From the NCBI GenBank assembly GCA_900660155.1, contig CABFPE010001480.1, forward strand, positions 1 to 33,051: DNA of 33,051 bases, in the 5' to 3' direction. Position numbers and translations under genes: made by a program. Numbering within the stretch: position 1 is the first letter of the stretch; each line of letters opens with the position of its first letter. Positions 19,561-30,078 of this stretch are shown one piece after another. Under the pieces are notes generated by a model. It was not told the origin of the DNA. It did not search any database and worked only from the letters and a program-made list of their open reading frames with translations. The DNA comes from Hofstenia miamia. Taxonomy: Eukaryota > Xenacoelomorpha > Acoela > Hofsteniidae.

Positions 19561-22102
19561 AAATTTCTCACATTTTGAAGTTCTTCCTAAATGTCTAGCT
19601 AAATTTGGCTTTTTGATCTCCAAATATTTAAAGGTTCTTCTTTTTATATGTGATTCTTGGATATGCAAGTAATTAGTGTTACAAAGAAAACTTGAACGTT
19701 TTTAACTTTTGCATATTTTTCAGGTTGAACCACAGCATTAATATTTGGGTTTACACATTCTTTTCATAATATTTCCCAATTATTTGCGTATTTTTAATTT
19801 TGGACTTGCTAATGCGGATTTTAATCCATAGAATGCATTGGGGATTTTCTCATTATACACTATACATTTAATATATTAAGTTAATAAAGAATATGTCACA
19901 ATTCAGCCTAGCCTCATTAAAAAAGTAAAAGGTGGGTTAAGATAGTGCAAGCCACAATAAAAATAAAAATAATCTAACAAAGGTCCATTTGCTGGTCCAA
20001 CCAACTTTCATAGACCATAAAGTGTGGAGTTCATGACAACTTAGAATTAGTTGCAGATTGAGTATGATTTTTGGAATATGGAATTTAGACATCTTGAACA
20101 AAGAGTTTTGCACTTGCAAAGTGAATCATTTTCCAGAGCTTAATCAAAAAAGGAGTTCAGTGGAGTTAAACTTCTAAAATTCAATATAATGCTTAAAAGT
20201 AATAAATGTAAAGGAGGAGAAACACATTTGTTGATAGAATATTATTTTTGCTTTTCAATTAGTCGTGTGGGTTGTAACAAAAATGAAAACTAGTTTTTAC
20301 GTCCAAATATCCAAAGTGTGCATGCAATTACACGAAATATTTTTATATTTATCCAAAATGTGCATACAATTATCCGACTTCCTCATTTGTTCAGGTCAAT
20401 TGAAATTCAAATTTTGGCTTTGTTTTGCTAAAAGCCTATTTTTAATTTACATTATTTTTAATTAAATAAACATTTTTTTATGTTTGATTTTGATAAATCC
20501 AAATCCACTTTCTTATTTAACAAATCTTTGCTTGTATTATTATTTTTTAAATATTGCTGCTGAGATCAACATGTATTCAAATGGATATGCATTTATATGA
20601 GTGGAAATGGATTTATATGGCATGGGTGTGCCAAAGGTTTACATGTGAGTTTGAACGAGTTATTGGAACACTGGAGATCTCAGGCTCCAAAGACTATCCC
20701 CGCCCAAGTCCCTGCTTTCAAGCACATACATCTATATTTAATTCTTCAAATGTGAAAAGCTTGGTATTACCTTAACCCTATTTATTTGGTAAATTTTCCC
20801 TCGCCCTTTTTGTATATATTTGATTAATATGAGAAATTGAGACAACCTGAAAGCCTACCTAGAATTTTCTAGTATCAAATTTAGTTTCAATTTTATGTAT
20901 TTGCTGAAAATTTTGGTGTGATTCCATTCTTTAAAAAAATTGTGAACATTTATTTGGATGAAGGTCAAGTCACCTTCTACTGCAAATCTAGTCTTATTCC
21001 TTCCATAGGCCTATATTTTGATCATTATGGCTCGTCAGGGAGGGTGGGTATTTATATAAGGTATTTTTCTTTAATCATGATGAGAAAAATCACTTTGGTT
21101 ATTATACAGCTATTTCCCATAAGTAAGGTGTTAATTTTTTGTACTTAATAATTGACCAAATACTAAGAAAGGCTTACCTTATTTTGACCTAATGATAGTG
21201 TTAAGCTGACTTTAAATTGACAATGTATTGCCTAAAATATGTTATAAATTGTTTACATATGAAAAATTAAAATGTTAAGGCCGCAAAAATCTGGATTCTT
21301 AGATATCTGATAAAGAGTGAGCTGAAAATCCCTCTCTGATTTCAAAACCATGTAGCTTCAAATCAAATATAGTTTCAAGTTTAATTATTATTTGACCAGA
21401 AAATTCCCTCAACATTTTATCCCAACACATCCTTTTATGCAGACCTTTCAAAAACACACTTTATCCAAGATGGTGCATCCTGTCATTGAGCAAACACAAA
21501 GAATTCTTGCCTGAACTCCAACATCAGAATTTATTGTCTCAGTGCACCTTAGCTAAGCTTTCCAATTTTTGATAAAAAATTAATTTGTGTACAATTTATC
21601 TAAAAAGGATGCATGAGAACAATACCAATGGCTTGATCTTAAGGAAAAACTCCAAAGTTGTTTCTCATTTGTTGCAGATAGAAGGGCCATATTTCTAGAT
21701 GCTTTACAACATGATACCTTATGACTGGAAGACAATAAACTTCTGAAAATATTAACTCAGAATTTGAAAATATTTATGCTACACACTAGTTGTTAATCAA
21801 AGTTTTGTCTGAAATATTTACCATCCTAAAAATATAAATTTTCTGAGCCAGAAAGTACAAGGAATTCAAATTTGTGCTCAGAAAAATCTTACCATTCTCT
21901 CCCTCCAAGCAATTTAGAAAATCTCAGGGTGATGGAGATATTAGCTCTTGACTTCTACAGTCAAGCATATGGTGAATTTATTATCAGGCATCTCTTCATT
22001 TTTAATATCACCAAATGTATTTGTGACTTTGTGACACTGTTTGAAATTATGGAAGATGGGTAGTAAAATTTTGAGTACCATATAAATGATATTAATACTA
22101 AA
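19561..22102. other. No gene recognised; composition changes
   Basis: From about 19.9 kb the sequence becomes less dominated by A/T runs. A GC-richer patch at 20620-20790 has an open frame (VCQRFTCEFERVIGTLEISG then SKDYPRPSPC) without supporting splice sites or motif. A short imperfect repeat, ccaaa-tgtgcat-caatta, occurs at about 20310 and 20353. Nothing else is seen. Confidence 0.4.
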
Positions 22103-22291
22103 AAATTGTTCTCTACTTCAATTATACTAATGATTAAAAAAATTGCTAATATTGTTCTATGTATCTTCAATTGAGGTTTTATCCAGCTTAACAACAATGA
22201 ATAATTCTTTAAGTGGTTTATCAGTCAATATTTCATCTATGAAATTGTTCTCTACTTCAATTATACTAATGATTAAAAAAATTGCTAATAT
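22103..22291. repeat. Direct repeat of 50 bp, spacing 139 bp
   Basis: Positions 22103-22152 and 22242-22291 are identical, beginning aaattgttctctacttcaat. The perfect match over 50 bp in neutral sequence points to a recent local duplication. No flanking duplication or open frame is apparent. Confidence 0.85.
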
Positions 22292-23379
22292 CTTTAACTA
22301 AGTGATATATTGATCTATGTTTATCTTTTAGCAGAATAGACTACATACATACATGTATTGTTATTCTTAATTTATAGATACATGTATAATATATGTTTCA
22401 GTTTGTCAGTGAGGTCATTTTATGGTAGAAATCCTGTTCATATGAGTGAAAATATAATATTCCTTATTGTAACTCTTGATTAGTAAAAATCAATTGTTTT
22501 AGTACTTGCAAAGTAGAGATTAGAAGATGTTGATCAAATAAAAAAATAAAAATATTACCACACAGCACAATTAATATCTACATAATGGCAAAATTAATTA
22601 TCTATATGTTGGTAAGACCTTAGACCACTACAGTATTAAAATCACTTTAGATGTAAGTAATGCAATAATGAAATTCCAAGGTAGTTTTAATTGCTTACCT
22701 TAGCAAGTAAAATTTGCAAAATCTGGAAAGAATTTTACCAAAACCTAAATTGTAATTAACCTAACTGCCTATTGTACATTTTAAAATGCAAACCATTTTT
22801 CCACATTTACAAGTTTGAAAATCACAAGGCATGAGCAGGTCATTTGAGGAACATGCTTTAATGTTGAAAATTTCAAATTTTTGAAAAATTTTTAAATTCT
22901 CTCCATACCTATTGTTCAAGAATTTATAAATGTTTGATCCCATGGAAGCAACAAAGAACTTTGAGTGTTTCTTGATATGTGATGGGATATCCCAAACCTA
23001 TTGAGGGATGATATGCATATAGTCAGGGGTCATGTGGTGGTTTCAGATTAAGCATAGCAATTGTAGATTTTGAACTAAAGAACTTAAAATGTTTTTATAT
23101 CATCATGAAGAATTTATTCCTCTGGCAGTTTAAGGTTAAATAGAAATACCATGTAAAACTGGCAAATTTTATCAATTAAATGTTTTGTTCTAAAATGGTA
23201 TAAATTGATTAATATCTAAAACTAAAATCATCATTATTGTAGAACAATTCAATGTGTACCAAATGGTATGTAAACTGTTGATAGCATAAAAACTCATGGA
23301 ACAAAATGTTTCAAAAAAAATATATATATAAAAGTATATTTGCTAAAGCACTGCTCTACAGAGTGCTGACAGAAACAAT
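22292..23379. other. No gene recognised
   Basis: The minus-strand frame at 22761-22943 contains five Cys (ACSSNDLLMPCDFQTCKCGK) but has no supporting splice sites or known pattern. Otherwise nothing. Confidence 0.4.
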
Positions 23380-23831
23380 ACAACAAATGTAAAAAGATGA
23401 GTTAAGGTCTTGAAGAGGTATATTTTTAGTTTGTTCTTAAAGCATTGGTGTGAAGACACTGATCAAAGATAGGCAGGAAGGGAGTTCTACAAACTCTGGG
23501 CAATGTGGAAGACTGTATTGCAACCAATTGTAACACAGGCAGGGTGATTTGACTCTAGAGAAGTGTCAAAGAAGCATGGGGATGTAGCTCATATTGCTGA
23601 ATTAGTTCTTTGATATAAGTAGGAGAAGATTCAGTATAAATAGCCCAATGTATTATTGTTAGTACTTTGTATTGTGCCTGATTCTTTACAGAGCCAGTGT
23701 AGTTCAGTAATCATGGTGGATGTAGAACAGTGTAACATCAGTTGGTAGTTGTTATTCATTGGACAGATCATGTGCTTTTCTTGTTGACTAATGTTTGTAC
23801 ATATTTGAAATATGCATTGTATATAAGACAC
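23380..23831 (-). pseudogene. Non-LTR retrotransposon ORF2, C-terminal fragment
   Basis: Reading leftwards on the minus strand: ITELHWLCK is the usual ELHWLPV block. In a shifted frame VKNQAQYKVLTIIHWAIYTE then SSPTYIKELIQQYE is the YK-L----K---G-AP-YI-ELL block. Back in the first frame come NTVFHIAQSL, a stop where Trp is usual, NSLPAYL, and CFKNKLKIYLFKTL as the final SFK--LK-HLF block. These are hallmarks of the end of CR1/L2/Jockey-type ORF2. It lacks the RT core and is 5' truncated at about 23.83-23.88 kb. It is a different family from the one at 14.8 kb, judging by the blocks. Confidence 0.75.
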
Positions 23832-24310
23832 CCAAGCATCTGCAAATAGAGAAATAGTTTAACTGTGTTCTCTTGTTTGCTAGAATCACCCAAGTGATTC
23901 TACATAGGGACCCTGACATGATTCTGGACTTTCACCTGATGTTTTAACTTGGTTGTCTTGGTGTTTTTATCAGCTGGGATAGTTGTTTCCACTGACCACT
24001 AGTTCTGTTTGGTTTCTATATTGTTGCAGGTTGGATTTATTACCACTATTATCACATACTACTTTGCCTATATCACTTTGGTGTTGCTGCTGTCTTGTCA
24101 ATGGATTTTTTTGAGAAGTGTTTTCTTTCTTATTATGAAATTGATTCTAGTCAAACTGTTGTTTGTTCTCCTTGCTTTGGGACTCCCATGCAGAGCATCT
24201 TGTACTGTCAAATCATTCTTTAATGTGTCATTGCCTACTTCTCCTAGTCAAGTATCTCCTGTGAATCACCATCAAGTTCTTAATACTCATAATGCTCCAT
24301 CTCTTCCTGT

Positions 24311-24940
24311 TTGGCCCTCTGGCAAACCAACCCCATGTTTCAATGCCCAACATTAGAAATTGAGCACCTAAAGGAGTTTCTGTCCCAACAGGTAGCCATG
24401 CAAGTGGAAAGTAAGAGATATATTGAATCATTGCAAACTGAGCAGAATACCCAACATGTTGAGTATCAAAGTATGGAAAAGAAAATGTTGGAAGCAATCA
24501 TGTCATTAGAATTGCAGATTAGTGAGCTCACTCCCACATTCAAGCCTACTACCAGTGCAGATCCCTCCTGTCCTAGGTCTGCTAAATATGTCACCTGTGC
24601 CATATTAGATGAGGTCCTTGATGATTTTGGTGAAAGGTTAACTAATCAATTTGCACAAAAGCTATCTTCACAAAGAGGGTACCAGCCATCACAACATGAA
24701 ACTCCTGTAATGGCAAACCCTCAGTCTGCCTCACTCTCTATATCCCCTGTAAGCAGTAGTCCTACTTTTACACAATCATTGATAAAGCATTTGAATAGGA
24801 TCCTATTGACGACAAACTTCCTGAATATCAAAAATGAAATAATTTTGAATGATTTCAAGCATCAACATCCATTGCAAACACAGATTCTCAAAGATCAGAT
24901 TAGCAAAAACGTATTTTCAATCAAGTTTGAAACAAGATAG
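24311..24940 (+). CDS. Uncharacterised 209-codon ORF, coiled coil plus Ser/Pro/Gln linker
   Basis: This is the longest open frame in the window, with less AT-biased codons than its surroundings. Residues about 14-75 (LEIEHLKEFLSQQVAMQVES then KRYIESLQTE and MLEAIMSLELQISEL) have coiled-coil heptads. Residues about 75-160 are Ser/Pro/Gln-rich and disordered-looking (HETPVMANPQSASLSISPVS). The tail is Asn/Lys/Ile-rich. The frame upstream to 24356 is a different one (SLPTSPSQVSPVNHHQVL), as if a frameshift sits at 24311-24350. The ATG may be internal. No zinc knuckle, protease or RT is found next to it. A gag/ORF1-like transposon protein is the best guess, unproven. Confidence 0.4.
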   Translation: MALWQTNPMFQCPTLEIEHLKEFLSQQVAMQVESKRYIESLQTEQNTQHVEYQSMEKKMLEAIMSLELQISELTPTFKPTTSADPSCPRSAKYVTCAILDEVLDDFGERLTNQFAQKLSSQRGYQPSQHETPVMANPQSASLSISPVSSSPTFTQSLIKHLNRILLTTNFLNIKNEIILNDFKHQHPLQTQILKDQISKNVFSIKFETR

Positions 24941-25660
24941 CCTTACTAATTCTCACTTCTCACAAATCTCGTGTTACAGAATTATAAACAGTTTAGTGAA
25001 AAACTTCGTCTGAAATTAGCTTAAGCACTTTTGAGTGACATATTGTTACATTCTATATTATAATAAAAATTCACATGGCCATAATTATGGATAGTAAATA
25101 AAATATAAATGCAAATAGACTCCTGCAAAAAAATTGTTATAAAATAAAGTAGTAATTACCTCATTTTAAATCGAGTGAATTTCGCCTAGTTGTGAGTTAA
25201 TTAATGTTGTGGAATTTAAAACAGAATTGATCATTATATTGAAAATTTTGAAACAAAAATATGTCTTGCGCTCTTACAACCCATTTAATAGTTATACTTT
25301 ATGTTAAGCTTTTCAGCTATACACCAATCAATTTGGGGCATAACTTTAAAGGCCTTTCCAGTGCAAATATTTATTCTTTCTTGATTAAGAATGAGGTTTG
25401 TGCATAGGATCAATTTCACTCAAAGTAGGCTTTAGTTTTGCTGTAATTTATTTTTCAGGTCTGCTTAGTATACACGATCTGAAGATCAAATTTCAAACCT
25501 CTTTTTAACCGTTTAACACCACTTAAGCTTGTAATATAGCTAGATCATGAAATACTGAGAGTAAAGCATGCATCAATTATAACCAGTTTAAAAACTCACT
25601 TCTAGGGATTCAAACATTAATCAATTTCAGAAAAAAATGAGGATACAAAAGTGAACACCA
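24941..25660. other. AT-rich, nothing recognised
   Basis: No protein-like frames or repeats shared with the rest of the window. Confidence 0.5.
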
Positions 25661-25663
<3 letters not shown>

Positions 25664-25705
<42 letters not shown>

Positions 25706-25718
25706 TATATATATATAT
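25664..25718. repeat. (TA)n microsatellite, left flank of MITE-like element
   Basis: Two TA runs separated by aaataaa around 25697-25703. The element begins directly in this tract. Confidence 0.9.
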
Positions 25719-26381
25719 ATATATAGATATGCGGCGCTTTGTACGAAAATCTACATATATAACGTACTCTTTGTACACCTGTGAAATAGATAGCGGCGCT
25801 TGTACTATGCTTTTTTGTATATGAAAACCATATTTTCAAAACATCATTACAATTAATAAATAATGCCTTTAATATCAAAATAAGACAGCAGAAGAACAAT
25901 CGAAGTAGATTTTTTTACTAAACAAACATCCATAACAAAAAAAATAAAAAGCTTCTTAAGAAGTTCTTATTCAAAGTCTTCATAGTATTTTGCTTTTTTG
26001 ATCTGTCATCACATAATTTGAAAACATAAAAATATACGTAAGCAAGAGTTAAACACATAAAACATAACATAAAAACAATACAAGAAGTTCACAAACGCAT
26101 GTAGAAAAAAAGGTACAAAGCGCCATTATCTATGTAAACTGTTCAAAGCGCCAATTATCTATGTAAAATTCAAAAAAAAAATTTTGACATGAAAAAACGA
26201 ATTTGTTCTCACTTGTATAAAAAGAAGCATTTGGGGCTACAGAAGTGATTCTCATAATTTTGTTAGATTTCATTGTTTTTATCAGGAGAAAATTGAAAAA
26301 CGGCGCTATGTACTATTTAAAAAACCCAAAGCGGCGCTTTTTACACCACATTTTCAAATTTTATAGTACAAACCGCCGATA

Positions 26382-26390
<9 letters not shown>
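25719..26390. mobile_element. MITE-like element embedded in (TA)n, with multiple internal motifs
   Basis: The left end (25719-25744, atatatagatatgcggcgct then ttgtac) and the reverse complement of the right end (26366-26390) agree except for one indel and one mismatch, giving about 25-bp terminal inverted repeats. The element is about 670 bp, non-coding, and flanked by (TA)n on both sides. Seven versions of GCGGCGCTTTGTAC occur: plus at 25731, 25793, 26301 and 26331; minus at 26113, 26141 and 26366. Repeated subterminal motifs are typical of transposase-binding sites. Superfamily not identified; insertion into TA repeats hides any target duplication. Confidence 0.6.
25723..25986 (+). repeat. 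264-bp segment duplicated at 28673-28936
   Basis: Line-by-line comparison with 28673-28936 shows no difference over 264 bp (constant offset 2950). The open minus-strand frame common to both (starting MFFCCLILILKALFINCN) is a by-product and not a gene. Confidence 0.95.

Positions 26391-26413
<23 letters not shown>
26391..26413. repeat. (TA)n microsatellite, right flank of MITE-like element
   Basis: Alternating TA continuing from the right terminal repeat and ending at actatttatt. Confidence 0.9.
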
Positions 26414-26414
<1 letters not shown>

Positions 26415-28144
26415 TATTTATTAATATATTTTTATCTAAATACGTATTGTGGAATGCGTTTCTCTTAGAAAAGCCACATAAACTGCAAAATACGCAATGC
26501 CAATATATTATTAATAATAACCAAATGCAGCCTATAGTTTGTGTTCATGTATTAGAATATTTTATTTTTTAACAAATTTTTCCAACTTACTCTTGTTAGT
26601 TGTAGTGTATTTGTCTAAACTAAGGTTGATATAACTTATATCAATTTGAAACTTTTATAATATGAATTCAAAATTTTTGTAATCATATCGTTTCATATTG
26701 TTTTATAAAATTTGAATGATTTGTAGAATAAATCACATTTATATTAGTAAAAAAATATACTGACATGCCAGTGATCGTGTGCGACTTAGGAACAAATTTG
26801 TCTTTTCTCCAGTTCTTTTTAAAATTTCAGTGAAACACCCGGAGTTTGTTGAAGATTAATCATCATCACAAATTGAAGATCGCATGCAACACTGCATCCG
26901 ATTTACTTTTTGAAATTATCTATGATTCTACATTTGATATGTCGTGAAAATGATTCAGAAGTTTGCACTAAAAAACGGCGAGCTTGGAATTTTATTGTGA
27001 TATTGCTTTTAAAATATTCACTATTATCTTAATATTGAAGTAAGAAGGATTGAAAATAAATTATTCATTTGTTTAGTAAATCGATCCTTTACTAGTAGTG
27101 AGTAGTGCCTTGATTAGAATCTCTTATGATTATCTCTTGGAAAATATCTACCTGAAATTCTTAATTTTCTTAACTACATTCATAGGTTATCCTGTCTATG
27201 TATTGTAGCTGTTACACTATCTGTAAGGACTTAGTATAATACGGCTGACATGTAGAGTGACCGGACATTAAAGTTAATGCCCATATAAAGTACAGAAATT
27301 GAGATCAGGCCAATCATTTTGATCGTTTGTAATTTTTTACTTTTTCTCATTTATAAAAAACTACTGTTTTGCTTGAAGACTTTTTAGGGCACATCTTACC
27401 CACCTCAGAATGTGAATCATAAAATTTTAAAACCCATTCATTGTTACTTGAGATAAGTTTTTAGTAGTCGCTGGTCTTACATTAATAACACGGTTATTAT
27501 TCACGGTTTTTTTGTTCTAATCTACAGAACTTAGAAACGCGTTTGAGTCAAACATGCAATAATGCAGCATGTCTAATTAGAGTTTGATATTTAAGCAATA
27601 AAATGCTTGCTGACACTTAAGCATAAGATGCTCTTCAAATGCTGTTGATAGCTTGTAGTATTCCACTTCAACTCTTCTTATTTCGTTCTAAAATAATGCA
27701 TATTTAATGTATGACAATATAACAAAATTCAATTAATTCTATTGTAATGAATTTCAAGATTTACCTTTTATATAGAAAATTTACAGTTGCTCTAAGCATT
27801 TTTTAGTTTCTCGGTTTATATTTATGACAGAAGAGATGTTCACAGATCTCCATTAATCCATTATGCAGTAAGATCTGACAACTTTCACTGCAAAGTAAAG
27901 CCTTGCTCAAAGTTAAAGACAATTTTATGAATACCATGCATAGAATTTTTTAAGCATTTTTGTAATGAAAAAAAGATACATTAGAGAGTATTCTATAATA
28001 TAGCCGAATTTAAGAAATTGACAATCAGTGGAAATCACTGCTGAAAATGTTCTGTTCTGTAATATTATATCTTTTCTCATTTGATAAATATGAAGATGAA
28101 CATTTCGAGAATTTCAAAATTCATTCCAGATAAAAAAATATTTA
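26414..28144. other. AT-rich, nothing recognised
   Basis: No gene, repeat pair or RNA was identified on either strand. Confidence 0.45.
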
Positions 28145-28424
28145 AAACAGAATTAATTTTATGTTTTGAAAACAAAATTGATAACCCATGTACACCAATG
28201 CAACTAAGCTGATTTTTTTCTAATTATTTGACAGTTTTAAAAAGTTCCTATTAGAACTTGAAATAACTTGAAAGATTTTTAATGTCTAAGTTAGTAACAG
28301 TTCCATAAGTTCTCATACTTTTGTACAAATTTAAGGTGTAGGCAAAATGCTTATCTCTGTTATTGTTCACAAGCGGCAAATAACTTGTAATGCAAACAGA
28401 ATATTGGGCATGTAACTTAATTAT
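28145..28424 (+). repeat. Dispersed repeat family R1, copy 3
   Basis: The first 147 bp equal 3098-3244 exactly. The middle diverges. The last part returns to the family tail gaatattgggcatgtaact then taattat, ending at 28424. At that base it joins a fragment of the MITE-like element. Confidence 0.85.
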
Positions 28425-28490
28425 CACTTGTATAAAAAGAAGCATTTGGGGCTACAGAAGTTATTCTCATAATATTGTTAGATTTCATTG
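28425..28490 (+). repeat. Fragment of the 25.7-kb element (matches 26210-26275)
   Basis: Sixty-six bases with two mismatches, beginning cacttgtataaaaagaagca. It lies upstream of the 264-bp fragment here but downstream of it in the parent element, so the order is permuted. Confidence 0.85.
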
Positions 28491-28610
28491 GTTGAACCAG
28501 CCGAAAATTTTAATACCGGTGCCGGTGGTGTGCCGGCAATAGCTAATACCGGCCGATCGCTTTTGTCCTGTAAATTATATTGACATTGCATAGTTAATCT
28601 ATGCAAATAC

Positions 28611-28611
<1 letters not shown>

Positions 28612-28654
<43 letters not shown>

Positions 28655-28672
28655 CTATATATATATATAAAC
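28612..28672. repeat. (TA)n microsatellite
   Basis: A long TA tract with an aatcta interruption at 28652, directly before the 264-bp duplicated segment. Confidence 0.95.
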
Positions 28673-28936
28673 ATAGATATGCGGCGCTTTGTACGAAAAT
28701 CTACATATATAACGTACTCTTTGTACACCTGTGAAATAGATAGCGGCGCTTGTACTATGCTTTTTTGTATATGAAAACCATATTTTCAAAACATCATTAC
28801 AATTAATAAATAATGCCTTTAATATCAAAATAAGACAGCAGAAGAACAATCGAAGTAGATTTTTTTACTAAACAAACATCCATAACAAAAAAAATAAAAA
28901 GCTTCTTAAGAAGTTCTTATTCAAAGTCTTCATAGT
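28673..28936 (+). repeat. Second copy of the 264-bp segment
   Basis: Identical to 25723-25986. Left boundary in a (TA)n tract, right boundary at catagt, after which the sequence matches the 1351-1406 region instead of the parent element. Confidence 0.95.
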
Positions 28937-29024
28937 CATTTTGCCCAATATAATCATGTTCAACTGAAACATGTCTGAAATTTGAATAAACTACATATCC
29001 GTGAATGTGCTTGCACCTGAACAT
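28917..29024 (-). CDS. 35-codon ORF sharing its core with 1340-1522 (doubtful)
   Basis: The minus strand reads MFRCKHIHGYVVYSNFRHVS, then VEHDYIGQND and YEDFE before a stop. Positions 28940-28995 are identical to 1351-1406, but the stop and last five residues come from the adjacent 264-bp repeat. The other copy of that repeat at 25.98 kb also reads into YEDFE and the same stop from unrelated sequence. Probably a repeat artefact, possibly a shared terminal exon. Confidence 0.2.
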   Translation of the reverse strand: MFRCKHIHGYVVYSNFRHVSVEHDYIGQNDYEDFE

Positions 29025-29932
29025 TGTTCAAAAATTTTGAATGTCCCAACCAATATTAGAAAAATACATGGATTTAAGCTTTTTGATTTTTTTGCAGGTT
29101 CCTTAATTTTCATGTGTAAGTTCATCAGATCAATTTTCTTTATTCTAAGGAACTTCTGTTAATATTATTACTAGTTAGTTCTATAGAAACTGAATCAAAC
29201 TTACACAATCAAAAACAGAACAACGCAATTTATAGCCAAAGTTAATGAGAGATTGCAAAGAGATAAATGTAAGCATTATTCTGAACCTTTAAGCTTTCGA
29301 AGATTTTTTCCAAGCTAAGAAAAATATTCCCAACATATCAATTACAACAAAAAATATTTCTTTAATTGTACCGGCTTTTCTAAAAATTTCAAAGTGCCTG
29401 CAGGCCGGTAAATTGCCTTCCCGACCCAACTGGCCCCGTCCGGCCGGTAGCTGGTTCCATCACTACGTTGTATTACTATAAAATATAGACAATTAGGTTC
29501 TATATTTAATAATGGAAATATTCTCAAAGACTGGAGAATTATTAGCTAAGGAATTAGTAAACAATAAATATTTGTAACACATATATAAATTTAAAATGTA
29601 GTGTGGAAATTTTTTACGCTCCAAGTACTTGACTTCGAATTGCCATTCTTTTATTTATCGTATTTATTTTCAAGTGAGCATTGCATTTAGCTCTTGCGTG
29701 AATTTAAGTTCGAATTTTAGGTAACGAATCAGTTACATTGTTTTCAATTTTAGTAAAATTACGGCCTCTGTTACCCAAACTTTTCCAATGTGACAGGATA
29801 CACTTGCTTAAAAATGGGCTTTGAAATATTTTTAGCACTCAAGTAATTGTCCCTAGATTTGATATTTGTTTTCACTTTCGAAACCATGTAAAATCGTTTT
29901 TTGTATTTTCCAAATGCTTATTTCTATTTTAG
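29025..29932. other. AT-rich apart from the CCGG patch
   Basis: Outside the CCGG-rich patch at 29390-29465, described above, nothing is recognised. Confidence 0.45.
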
Positions 29933-30078
29933 GCAAAAAGCTTTATTTTCTTAGTTATGGCAAGTGTAAGAATGAAGCTGAAAATTTGCTTGAGAAAATA
30001 TTGCTTTTTCCAAAGTCACATTATCAATTAATGGAATCATTTCACAACATTTACTGTGGATTTTGTAAACCGAAATAA
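29933..30078 (+). CDS. Candidate exon, possibly terminal, unknown protein
   Basis: A strong acceptor, cttatttctattttag, ends at 29932. After two split bases the frame reads KKLYFLSYGKCKNEAENLLE, then KILLFPKSHYQLMESFHNIY and CGFCKPK and TAA at 30078. A GTAAAC donor at 30065 offers an internal-exon alternative. The mix of Cys, His, Gly and charged residues is protein-like. CGFC could be half of a metal site but no full pattern is present. No neighbouring exon was matched. Confidence 0.4.

Larger units (their letters stand above)
28486..29465. mobile_element. Possible hAT-like remnant with CCGG-rich ends
   Basis: GC-rich ends face each other: ggttgaaccagccg at 28490 with several taccgg/gccgg motifs following to 28560, and on the opposite strand gtgatggaaccagctaccgg at 29465-29444 with further ccgg motifs to 29385. 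The shared GGAACCAGC-type end plus repeated CCGG subterminal motifs recall hAT termini. The inverted repeat is imperfect, and no clear 8-bp target duplication or transposase is seen. The interior holds the 264-bp and 56-bp duplicated pieces, so the element is nested or rearranged. Confidence 0.35.

Noticed and set aside
21961..22197. 78-codon minus-strand ORF overlapping the 50-bp repeat
   Set aside because: Hydrophobic Ile/Leu-rich translation without conserved pattern, partly duplicated non-coding sequence.
25627..25899. 90-codon minus-strand ORF running through the (TA)n tract, partly repeated at 28655-28849
   Set aside because: Much of it is Ile-Tyr from the microsatellite and the rest is the 264-bp non-coding repeat; the open frame exists twice only because the DNA does.
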